Below, piece by piece: positions 41,398-49,093 of a DNA stretch of 60,022 bases. Under the pieces are notes generated by a model, which had not been told where the DNA came from, made no database searches, and was given only the letters and a program-made list of their open reading frames with translations. Position 1 is the stretch's first letter; every line of letters begins with the position of its first letter. Both the position numbers and the translations under genes were made by a program. The stretch is taken from the NCBI GenBank assembly GCA_947476535.1, contig CANJRC010000001.1, forward strand, positions 1 to 60,022. The letters run 5' to 3'. This DNA is from Betaproteobacteria bacterium (GTDB taxonomy: Bacteria; Pseudomonadota; Gammaproteobacteria; Burkholderiales; SG8-39).

Positions 41398-42591
41398 TTA
41401 CTTCTGCAGGATATGGATGGCGCAGGTGTTGCCCAGGCCAATCACGTGGGTCATCCCGATCTTCGCGCCCTCGATCTGGCGCGGGCCGGCTTCGCCGCGC
41501 AGGTGCGTGGCAATTTCCCAGACGTTGGCAATGCCTGTGGCGGCGATGGGATGGCCCTTGGACTCCAGCCCGCCCGACACGTTGACCGGCTGGCGGCCTT
41601 CGCGCCAGGTGGCGCCGGAATTGAAGTGCTCGACCGCCGCGCCTTCGTCGCACAGCATCAGGTTGTCGTAGTGCACCAGCTCGGCGGTGGCAAAGCAGTC
41701 GTGCAGCTCGATGAGGTGGAGGTCCTTGGGACCGACGCCGGCCTGCGCGTAGGCCTGTTTCGCAGCTTCGCGCGTGCAGGTATTGACGTTGGCCAGGACC
41801 TGGCAGCCGTCCTCCCACGGATCGGTGGTCAGAATCGAGGCGGCAATCTTCACTGCGCGATCCTGCTGCGCCTTCGACAGCGTGCGCAGCTTCTTCTCGC
41901 TCACGATCACGGTTGCCGCGGCACCGTCGGAGTTGGCCGAGCACATCGGGCGCGTGTTCGGGTAGGCCACCATGACGTCCTTCATGATTTCCTCGAGCGA
42001 CATGCGCTTCTGGTAGGCGGCCAACGGATTCAGCGTGGAATGGTAGTGGTTCTTTTCAGAGATTTTGGCGAAGGTCTCGAAGCTCACCTCGCCGTACCTC
42101 GAGCCATACTCCATGCCGATCTGCGCGAACACGCCGGGCATGGTCTCGGTGCCGATGCGGCCATCGGTGGCGGACACCGCGTCATAGCGGCCTTCAGGCG
42201 TCCAGGTCTTGCCGTCCGCCTTCACGTTGGCGCCGGTCAAGAGGCCGACGCCGGCCAGCTTCTCGGAGCCGACAGCAAGGCCCATGTCGGCCTCCCCGGC
42301 CTTGATGGCCATCATCACCACGCGCATGGCGGTGGCGCCGGTGGCGCAGGCATTGGTCACGTTGTAGACCGGGATGCCGGTCTGGCCGATCTGCTTCTGC
42401 AGCGGCTGGCCGATCCTTCCCGTGCCACGTAAATTACCGGCGGCGAGGATGTTCATGTCGCCCATGGTCACGCCGCCGTCCTTGAATGCGCCCTGCGCCG
42501 CTTCGGCGGCGAGGTCAATGAGATCGCGATTCGGGTACTTGCCGAACTTCGTCATGTGGATGCCGAGGATGTAAAGGTTTTCGCTGGCCAT
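41398..42591 (-). CDS. Thiolase-family protein (SCP-x/lipid-transfer type)
   Basis: A 397-residue thiolase. The nucleophile Cys lies in VTNACATGATAMRV, and GGLESKGHPIAATGIAN contains the G-H-P base histidine. The late GLGNTCAIHILQK carries the second active-site Cys in a G-x-T-x-A-like context, here G-N-T-C. The start and the pattern NLYILGIHMTKFG are those of the SCP-x-like branch, which works with a DUF35 OB-fold partner. That partner is the next gene upstream (42662-43054). AGGAG precedes the ATG at 42591. The acyl-CoA substrate is unknown, with degradation of a branched or steroid side chain as one option. Confidence 0.92.
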   Translation of the reverse strand: MASENLYILGIHMTKFGKYPNRDLIDLAAEAAQGAFKDGGVTMGDMNILAAGNLRGTGRIGQPLQKQIGQTGIPVYNVTNACATGATAMRVVMMAIKAGEADMGLAVGSEKLAGVGLLTGANVKADGKTWTPEGRYDAVSATDGRIGTETMPGVFAQIGMEYGSRYGEVSFETFAKISEKNHYHSTLNPLAAYQKRMSLEEIMKDVMVAYPNTRPMCSANSDGAAATVIVSEKKLRTLSKAQQDRAVKIAASILTTDPWEDGCQVLANVNTCTREAAKQAYAQAGVGPKDLHLIELHDCFATAELVHYDNLMLCDEGAAVEHFNSGATWREGRQPVNVSGGLESKGHPIAATGIANVWEIATHLRGEAGPRQIEGAKIGMTHVIGLGNTCAIHILQK

Positions 42592-42661
42592 GATGGGCTC
42601 CTGGGTCGGTGTGTCGTTAGCGTGTGATTTTCAGATGTGGATACGAGCGCAACAGGGGCGA

Positions 42662-43054
42662 TCAGGCGGGCTCGAAACCGAAGCCGATGGCCTCGGTGCC
42701 GGCCTCATCCTTGCCCAGCACGTAGGTGGCGAGCTTGACCTTCATCCCCAGCTTGACGTTTTCCGGCTTTGGGTCGACATTGATGATGTTGGCCGACACG
42801 CGCGTTGTGCCGCACTCGATCACGGAGGCCACGAAAGGCACCTTGATGCCGGGGGCTGCGCTGTGAACGACGGAGAAAGCGCGAACCTTGCCCTCTTTCG
42901 GCAGGCTGACATCCTTGAATTCGGTGCCGAAGCACTTGGCGCAGCCATTGCGGCGGTCGAAGAACCGCGCCTTGCAGTTGGTGCATTCATGGGCAATCAG
43001 ATGAGGATCGTCGCCAAGGACGAGGTAACTCACCAATGGAACCTGGTTGGGCAT
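42662..43054 (-). CDS. DUF35 zinc-ribbon/OB-fold acyl-CoA-associated protein
   Basis: A 130-residue small protein. The zinc ribbon has HECTNCKARFFDRRNGCAKC, two C-x-x-C pairs, followed by an OB fold with GKVRAFSVVHSAAPG and VPFVASVIECG. DUF35 proteins bind acyl-CoA and form complexes with SCP-x thiolases. Placement 70 bases before such a thiolase, on the same strand, supports that role. GGAG precedes the ATG at 43054. It is the first gene of the two-gene unit ending at the 41333 terminator. Confidence 0.92.
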   Translation of the reverse strand: MPNQVPLVSYLVLGDDPHLIAHECTNCKARFFDRRNGCAKCFGTEFKDVSLPKEGKVRAFSVVHSAAPGIKVPFVASVIECGTTRVSANIINVDPKPENVKLGMKVKLATYVLGKDEAGTEAIGFGFEPA

Positions 43055-43230
43055 GACATCTCCGGGGGGAATTTGAAGTGGAATTCGACGCCGATTTTAC
43101 TCCAAAGAGACGCTCTGCCCCGACGGCCGCGCCAATCCCCGTCATGCCGATGCGCAATGCACGCAAGCCCTTGGGCAGATTCAGCTATGCTCGGGGACAA
43201 TGCTTGGGATGAGCCCATGGGAAGCACCAG

Positions 43231-44475
43231 TTGACGGTCACCGCGAAGAATGCAAAGGACGCCCCCGGGTCGGGCATGCGCTGGGGGTACCCACGCGCGG
43301 CCATCACCATTTCCCTGGGCAACTTCCTGTGCGATGCGGCATGCGCGCTGTGGTGGCCGTTCATCCCCCTCTACCTGATGGATGTGGGTGCACCCACCGC
43401 AGCCGAGGCGGTCTACTGGCTGGCCGTTGCATCGGTCGTGCAGGGGGTCGGGCGACTGGTGGCCGGGCCGTTCTGGGGGGTGCTGTCCGATCGCTACGGC
43501 CGCAAGATGATGTACCTGCGCTCGGTCATCGGCCTGTTCTTCACCACCATCATGTTCGCCTTCATTGCCGAGCCCTGGCAGGTGGTCATCGTGCTCGGGA
43601 TACACGGCGTCTTCTCAGGCTACGACGGCCCGGCCGTGGCGATGCTGAGCGTCAGCGTTCCCGATTCCCAGTTCAAGAAGAGCCTGGGCCTGTTTACCGC
43701 GTTGCGCTATCTCGGCCAGTCGGTGGGCCCGGCCATCGGCGCCGTCCTGACCATTGTCTTCAGCTACCGCGACACCATCCTTGTGTCTGCCGTCCTGACC
43801 GGTGCCGTGCTGGTCTGGGTATCCCGGGCCGCGCCGGCCGACCGCATTGTGCTGAACCACGACGGCAAGCCCGAGGCGCGGCCCAAGCTCGAGCCATTTC
43901 GGCCCACCAACCAGCTGTGGCTGGCGGTGTTCATCTTCGGCATCCTGGTGACGCTCTCGCAGGTTCTGCGCATCACCACGCCCATCGCCCTGCAATTCAT
44001 CGAAGGCCACGACGTCCCAGGGGTGACGGGCATTGCCTTCACGCTCGGGGGACTGGCTGCCGCTGCGGGCGTGTTCGTGCTCTCCAGCCGCTACTTTCGC
44101 ATCGGGCGCCTGCGCCCGGCCCTGATCGCCTGCAGCCTGATCGTCGGCGTAGCCTTCCTCCTGCTCGGATTCATCGATAGCGTAACGCCCTATGTGCTGA
44201 TGTTCTCGCTGATCAGCCTCCTGCAGGCAGCCATGATCCCCACCAGCAACATGCTGATCGCCTTCAATACCTCGACCGCGCGGCGCGGCACTGCGTTTGG
44301 CCTAGGTGGAAGCGCCCAGGCGATTTCCATTGCACTGGGCCCCATCGCAGCCGCAGTCTTCGTCGCAACATCGATGCGCGCGGGGTTCGCGGCAGTCGCG
44401 CTCATGTGCGCCGCGCTGGCCTTGCTGGTCCACAAACAGTTGCGCGAACCGCGACCGGAGCAGTCGGACAGCTGA
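43231..44475 (+). CDS. MFS transporter
   Basis: A 414-residue major facilitator, divergent from the thiolase unit. The frame starts with TTG at 43231, and the first reliable residues are those after GMRWGYPRAAITISLGNF. The A motif is WGVLSDRYGRKMMYLRSV, and FRPTNQLWLAVFIFGILVT starts the second half. Twelve hydrophobic segments are visible. The start could instead be the ATG at 43276 (GMRWGY). It resembles multidrug/sugar-type MFS exporters; the substrate cannot be told. A 176-base intergenic region separates it from the DUF35 gene. Confidence 0.85.
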   Translation: MTVTAKNAKDAPGSGMRWGYPRAAITISLGNFLCDAACALWWPFIPLYLMDVGAPTAAEAVYWLAVASVVQGVGRLVAGPFWGVLSDRYGRKMMYLRSVIGLFFTTIMFAFIAEPWQVVIVLGIHGVFSGYDGPAVAMLSVSVPDSQFKKSLGLFTALRYLGQSVGPAIGAVLTIVFSYRDTILVSAVLTGAVLVWVSRAAPADRIVLNHDGKPEARPKLEPFRPTNQLWLAVFIFGILVTLSQVLRITTPIALQFIEGHDVPGVTGIAFTLGGLAAAAGVFVLSSRYFRIGRLRPALIACSLIVGVAFLLLGFIDSVTPYVLMFSLISLLQAAMIPTSNMLIAFNTSTARRGTAFGLGGSAQAISIALGPIAAAVFVATSMRAGFAAVALMCAALALLVHKQLREPRPEQSDS

Positions 44476-44567
44476 ACTCGCGCAGCCTTCAATCCAGTGA
44501 AAATGCTTGATATTCTTGCCAAACTTGCCGCAAATTCGCCGGCACGTAACCAGGGAACCCAGAACCC

Positions 44568-45803
44568 TTGCTGACCAGCCTATTCAGCGCCAACGCCATT
44601 CTGCTGGGCATCCTACTCACGGTCGGAATCCTCTCGCTCGTGTTCGCGCGCCTTGAACCGGGCACGCGCGCTGCCGGCGATTGGGGAACCAGCATCCTGA
44701 TGATGGGACTGGGCTACGCAATGCTGCAGACCGATGGGCGCGTGCCCTCGCTGTTTTCAGTGACAGGCGAAATCATCATGCTCGCGGGCATTGCAGTCAT
44801 GCACGGCGCGATACGGAAATTCCGTCTCGAGGAAAATCCGATCTGGAGCCCGGATACATGGGGCTTCGTCGCAGCCTGCAGCGTGCTGTTGCTCTGGTAC
44901 ACGTTCGCCCACCCCAGCGCGCGCGCGCGCATCATCGTCTTTTCGCTGGGCCTGGCACTGCTTCTCGTGTGGGCGGCCCTCCGATCCATCACGCTACCTG
45001 GCAATATGAACCGTGCCCCGCGCCGCCTGTTCACCAGCGTGATCTGGGGCGTCGCCGCGCTGTTTGTGGCCCGGGCCATTGGCACCATCGCAGCCGGACC
45101 GCATGAAGACGAGCACTTCCGGCATGACACCTTGCAGCCCTTCGCCGCGACGATCGGTGTCCTGCTGCTAACGACATTATCTATCGCCCTGATGTGGATG
45201 GAGGTGAGCCTGCTCAATGCGCGCCTTGCGAGACTGGTCTCGCAGGATGTGCTCACCGGCATCCTGAACCACCGCGCATTGATGGAGTCGTGCGAGCGCG
45301 AACTGTCGCGCGCCGAACACTTTCACGAGTCGCTGTCGATTGCCATGCTCGACATCGACAACTTCAGGCGCGTCAACGACGACCACGGCCATGCCGTCGG
45401 TGACGCTGTATTGAGGCATGTAGCGGATTTGATTGGCGCCGACGTGCGAAAATACGACACCTGCGGCCGCCTGGGCGGAGAGGAATTCCTCGTCATCATG
45501 CCGCAGACATCGATCGCACACGCGTCGGATGTCATGGAGCGCGTGCGTCAAAGCATGGAGAAAACCCCGTACATGCACAAGCAAACGCCCCTCGCGGTCA
45601 CGGTCAGCATCGGCATCTCCGGCCTGACAGGCAACATTACCGGGCTCGATGCACTGATGGGCGCCGCGGAGCGCGCGCTCTACCGAGCCAAGCGCGGCGG
45701 ACGCAATCGTATCGAGACTTCCCGTTCCGAAGCCGGCGAAGATGCCGATCCCCGCGTGGCACCATCCGTGGTGTACGACAACCCCCCAAAGGAAACCCCA
45801 TGA
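44568..45803 (+). CDS. Membrane-bound diguanylate cyclase (GGDEF domain)
   Basis: A 411-residue protein with six or seven hydrophobic N-terminal helices (residues about 1-220), then a GGDEF domain. The active site is GGEEF, and R-K-Y-D lies five residues before it, the usual R-x-x-D-x(5) inhibitory site for c-di-GMP feedback. LDIDNFRRVNDDHGHAVGDAVL is the metal/GTP part. It makes c-di-GMP from two GTP in response to an unknown membrane signal. The start TTG at 44568 has AGGGA about 12 bases upstream, so the exact start is uncertain. Its stop overlaps the start of the SnoaL gene (ATGA at 45800-45803). Confidence 0.9.
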   Translation: MLTSLFSANAILLGILLTVGILSLVFARLEPGTRAAGDWGTSILMMGLGYAMLQTDGRVPSLFSVTGEIIMLAGIAVMHGAIRKFRLEENPIWSPDTWGFVAACSVLLLWYTFAHPSARARIIVFSLGLALLLVWAALRSITLPGNMNRAPRRLFTSVIWGVAALFVARAIGTIAAGPHEDEHFRHDTLQPFAATIGVLLLTTLSIALMWMEVSLLNARLARLVSQDVLTGILNHRALMESCERELSRAEHFHESLSIAMLDIDNFRRVNDDHGHAVGDAVLRHVADLIGADVRKYDTCGRLGGEEFLVIMPQTSIAHASDVMERVRQSMEKTPYMHKQTPLAVTVSIGISGLTGNITGLDALMGAAERALYRAKRGGRNRIETSRSEAGEDADPRVAPSVVYDNPPKETP

Positions 45804-46306
45804 ACGATGCTAGCCATACAGAATCGATCGCCGCAAAAGTCGCCCGCATCGAGGCACGCTTCGCGCTGCAGGATCTCGTCGCCAACTACTTCCTGCGCGT
45901 GGATGCGCGCGCCTACGACACCCTTGCAGACCTCTTCACCACGGACGGCACCTTCGCCTTTGCAGACATGAAAGCAAGCGGCCGCGCGGGCCTGCTCGAA
46001 TTCTGGAAACGGCGCATTGCCAACTACGAATTCACCTATCACTACCTGCACTCGCACGTCGTCACTTCGATAGATCTTGCGGCCAATACGGCCACCGGCA
46101 TCGTCACTGGCCACGCCGAGCACGCCATCGACAGCACCTGCGTTCTGGCGGCACTGCGCTACGACGACCAGTACAGCTGCGAGAACGGCGTATGGCGCAT
46201 TCGCGTTCGCACGCTCACGACCCGATACTTCCTGCCGTGGGATGAACTGGCGGGAAACTTCCGCGAAGGTGCCGTCTCCGGCCGCCCCAAGGACACCAGG
46301 AAGTAA
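45800..46306 (+). CDS. SnoaL/NTF2-fold protein
   Basis: A 168-residue SnoaL-like protein starting at the ATG that overlaps the diguanylate cyclase stop. LQDLVANYFLRVDARAYDTLADL and LFTTDGTFAFADM are the N-terminal helices and first strand, and TYHYLHSHVVTSID with a histidine cluster and RYFLPWDELAG near the end parallel the gene at 35518-36072. The ATGA overlap implies co-translation with the cyclase, an unusual pairing that may simply reflect compact packing. Seventy AT-rich bases follow before the GMC gene. Confidence 0.85.
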   Translation: MNDASHTESIAAKVARIEARFALQDLVANYFLRVDARAYDTLADLFTTDGTFAFADMKASGRAGLLEFWKRRIANYEFTYHYLHSHVVTSIDLAANTATGIVTGHAEHAIDSTCVLAALRYDDQYSCENGVWRIRVRTLTTRYFLPWDELAGNFREGAVSGRPKDTRK

Positions 46307-46376
46307 CATTCACCAGAACGACGCCGAAATAGCGATTAGATATTGATAATAATACTTACATGGATGTCCTACTGAC

Positions 46377-47987
46377 ATGAGCAGCATACTCGAATTTGAT
46401 TACATCATTGCCGGTGGCGGAACGGCGGGCTGCGCCCTCGCCAATCGCCTTTCTGCCGACCCGTCCGCGCGCGTGCTGGTGCTGGAGGCCGGCGGCGACG
46501 ATTCCAACCGTTGGCTGCACATCCCCATCGGCTATGCCAAGGTGTTTGGCAAGCCCGAATACAACTTCATCTATCGTATGCAGCCCGAACACCAGTTGAA
46601 GAACCGCGCCGGCCCGTTCTACCAGGGCAAGGTCATCGGCGGATCGAGCGCGGTGAACGGCATGATCTACCTGCGCGGCCAGCGGGAAGACTTCGATCAC
46701 TGGGTGAAACTGGGCTGCACCGGCTGGGATTACGCCAACGTGCTCAAGGCCTACCTGCGCGCCGAGAACCAGTGCTCGCGCGGCGCGAGCGAGTACCATT
46801 CAGTGGGCGGGCCGCTGAACGTTTCCGACTGCCCCAACAAGCATGAGCTCATCGACGCCTTCATCGCCGCATCCGAGCAAGCCGGCATCCCCGCCAATCC
46901 GGACTTCAACGGCGCGAAACAGGAAGGCGCCGGCTACTACCAGACCATGGCGAAGAACGGCCGGCGCTGCTCGGCGGCCATGGCCTACATCCATCCCGTG
47001 CGCCATCGCGCCAACCTCACGGTGATGACCGGCGCCACGGTCGAGCGCGTGATCTTCGCCGGCAAGGACGCCGACGGTGTCGAATTCATCCATGAAGGAC
47101 AGAAGAGGACGGCCAGCGCGAAACGCGAAGTGATCGTCTCAGGTGGTGCGTTCGCCTCGCCGCTGCTGTTGCAGAAATCCGGCGTGGGACCCGGCGCGCT
47201 GCTGCAAAAGCACGGCATCGCCGTGGTGCACGATTCGCCCGATGTCGGCCGCAACCTGCAGAACCACTTCAACCCGTGGATCGGCTACCGCTGCAAGCAG
47301 CCGGTGACGCTCAACGACCAGATGCGCACACCACTCGGCCGCTTCGGCCTCCTGATGCGCTACGTGCTCCTGCGCCGCGGCTTCATGGCCATGGGCCCGG
47401 TGCCTGCCGGCGCCCTGGTGAAGACCGACCTGTCGCCGGATCGTCCGGACGTGCACATCCATTTCTTCCTCTTCGGCACCGACCGCATCCGCCCCATGCT
47501 GCTGCCGCACGCGGCGGTCATGGCCACGGTGTGCCAGTTGCGGCCGGAGAGCCGCGGCTTTGTCGAGATCAGCGGGCCGAACCTGGTGGAGGACGCCCGA
47601 GTGCAATTCAACTTCATGTCCACCGAACTCGACCGCCAGACCGTGATGAAGGGCATGGCCAAGGTGCGCCAGGTCATGAAACAACCCGCGCTGGGCAACT
47701 ACATCGGCGAGGAACTCGACGCTTACCCGGACACCTCCACCGACGAAGAACTGAAGAACTTCACCGGGGAGGTGCGCGGCACCGCGCACCACATCGTCGG
47801 CACCTGCCGCATGGGAACGGACGAGCGCGCCGTGCTCGATCCGCGCTGCCGCGTGCGCGGCGTGGGCAAGCTGCGCGTGGTGGACAACTCCATCATGCCG
47901 ACGCTGGTGTCGGCCGACACCGCCGCCCCGGCCATCATGATCGGCGAGCGGGCATCGGATTTCATCATCGAGGATGCCGAGGCCTGA
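46377..47987 (+). CDS. GMC family FAD-dependent oxidoreductase (choline dehydrogenase-like)
   Basis: A 536-residue glucose-methanol-choline oxidoreductase. The dinucleotide fold begins YIIAGGGTAGCALANRLS. GGSSAVNGMIYLRGQREDFDHW is the GMC signature 1 region, GAFASPLLLQKSGVG signature 2, and AHHIVGTCRMG the C-terminal segment with the catalytic His, followed by RVVDNSIMPTLVSADTAAP. It oxidises primary or secondary alcohols with FAD; it is not bound to a particular substrate by context. No betaine genes are present, so choline itself is unlikely. It is a separate unit, with only a weak ribosome site. Confidence 0.93.
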   Translation: MSSILEFDYIIAGGGTAGCALANRLSADPSARVLVLEAGGDDSNRWLHIPIGYAKVFGKPEYNFIYRMQPEHQLKNRAGPFYQGKVIGGSSAVNGMIYLRGQREDFDHWVKLGCTGWDYANVLKAYLRAENQCSRGASEYHSVGGPLNVSDCPNKHELIDAFIAASEQAGIPANPDFNGAKQEGAGYYQTMAKNGRRCSAAMAYIHPVRHRANLTVMTGATVERVIFAGKDADGVEFIHEGQKRTASAKREVIVSGGAFASPLLLQKSGVGPGALLQKHGIAVVHDSPDVGRNLQNHFNPWIGYRCKQPVTLNDQMRTPLGRFGLLMRYVLLRRGFMAMGPVPAGALVKTDLSPDRPDVHIHFFLFGTDRIRPMLLPHAAVMATVCQLRPESRGFVEISGPNLVEDARVQFNFMSTELDRQTVMKGMAKVRQVMKQPALGNYIGEELDAYPDTSTDEELKNFTGEVRGTAHHIVGTCRMGTDERAVLDPRCRVRGVGKLRVVDNSIMPTLVSADTAAPAIMIGERASDFIIEDAEA

Positions 47988-48056
47988 AACACGGTATGGA
48001 CCGGCTGCGGATCTGAGCCTCGGGCCGTAAGCGCCGACACCTTCGGGCGGCCCCCG

Positions 48057-49019
48057 TTATTGCGGGCGCAATCCCAGTCGTTGCACAACGTCGGCAACGA
48101 GCTTCGCCTGCTCTGCGAGGTTCCTTGCCGCCGCCTCCGGCGTGTCGTTGACGATCTCGAATGCGAGTTTCGTCATTTGCGCCTTGAGTTCGGGTTGCTG
48201 CAGCGCGCGCGACACTGCGGCGTACAGCTTGTCGAACGCCGCCTTGGGCGTGCCCGCGGGCACGTTCAATGAGTACTCGGCGCCCGGCACCGGCGGCAGG
48301 CCCAGCTCGAGGTAGGTCGGCACGTCGGGGAAGCGCGGGCTGCGCTCCCGGCCCGACACGGCCAGCGCCAGCACGCGGTCGCGCTGCGACACCATGCGAT
48401 CGCTGGTGATCATGAGCTGGATGTGCCCCTGGTAGAGACCCTGCTCCTCCGCGCCTGTGGTCGGATACGGGATGTAGACCACGTTGAGCTCGCGATCCTG
48501 CAGTATGGCTTCGATGCGCAGGCGCGTGCTGACAGCGGTGGACCCGTAATTCAGCTTCCCCGGGTTGGCCTTGGCATAGGCCACCATCTCACCAAAATTC
48601 TTCCACGGCGATTGCAATGGCGAGCCCAGGTAAATCCTGCCGGCCACCAGCGTTGTTACCGGCGTGAGGTCGCGCAACGGATCGAACCCGGGGTTCTTCA
48701 CCAGCGCCGGAATGCTGGCCAGATTGGCGATGGCAATCACTGCGACGGTGTGGCCGTCGGCCGGCACCTGCTTGGCGACGTATTCCGCGCCAATGCGCTG
48801 GTCGCCGCCGGGCTTGGGTTCGATGACCATCGGCTGGCCGAGCACCCTGGACATTTCGGGCACGATCAGGCGCGCCACCACGTCGGCAGTCGAACCGATC
48901 GGATTGGGCACCACGACGCGAATCACCTTGCTCGGGAACTCCTGCCCCCAAGCGCCCTGCATCAGGGCCGCGGCGCTCCCGGCTAGCAGCATGGCGGCAA
49001 ACTTTAATCCGATTCGCAT
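48057..49019 (-). CDS. Bug/TctC family periplasmic solute receptor
   Basis: A 320-residue Bug receptor beginning MRIGLKFAAMLLAGSAAAL with a signal peptide ending GAWG-QEFP; GGAGG precedes the ATG. It has FPSKVIRVVVPNPIGSTADV, where the usual P-G-G-x-x-D loop is altered to I-G-S-T-A-D, and MVIEPKPGGDQRIG with K-P-G-G in place of the usual R-x-G-A. These changes at the ligand loop suggest a different ligand from the other Bug proteins here. It lies 74 bases downstream of the double CoA-transferase gene, same strand. Confidence 0.9.
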   Translation of the reverse strand: MRIGLKFAAMLLAGSAAALMQGAWGQEFPSKVIRVVVPNPIGSTADVVARLIVPEMSRVLGQPMVIEPKPGGDQRIGAEYVAKQVPADGHTVAVIAIANLASIPALVKNPGFDPLRDLTPVTTLVAGRIYLGSPLQSPWKNFGEMVAYAKANPGKLNYGSTAVSTRLRIEAILQDRELNVVYIPYPTTGAEEQGLYQGHIQLMITSDRMVSQRDRVLALAVSGRERSPRFPDVPTYLELGLPPVPGAEYSLNVPAGTPKAAFDKLYAAVSRALQQPELKAQMTKLAFEIVNDTPEAAARNLAEQAKLVADVVQRLGLRPQ

Positions 49020-49093
49020 GACTTCCTCCAATCCCGATGCAATCTGTCCGGCTTCAGACGCCTGCGCGCCGGCCAGGCGCACCCATCAATGGC

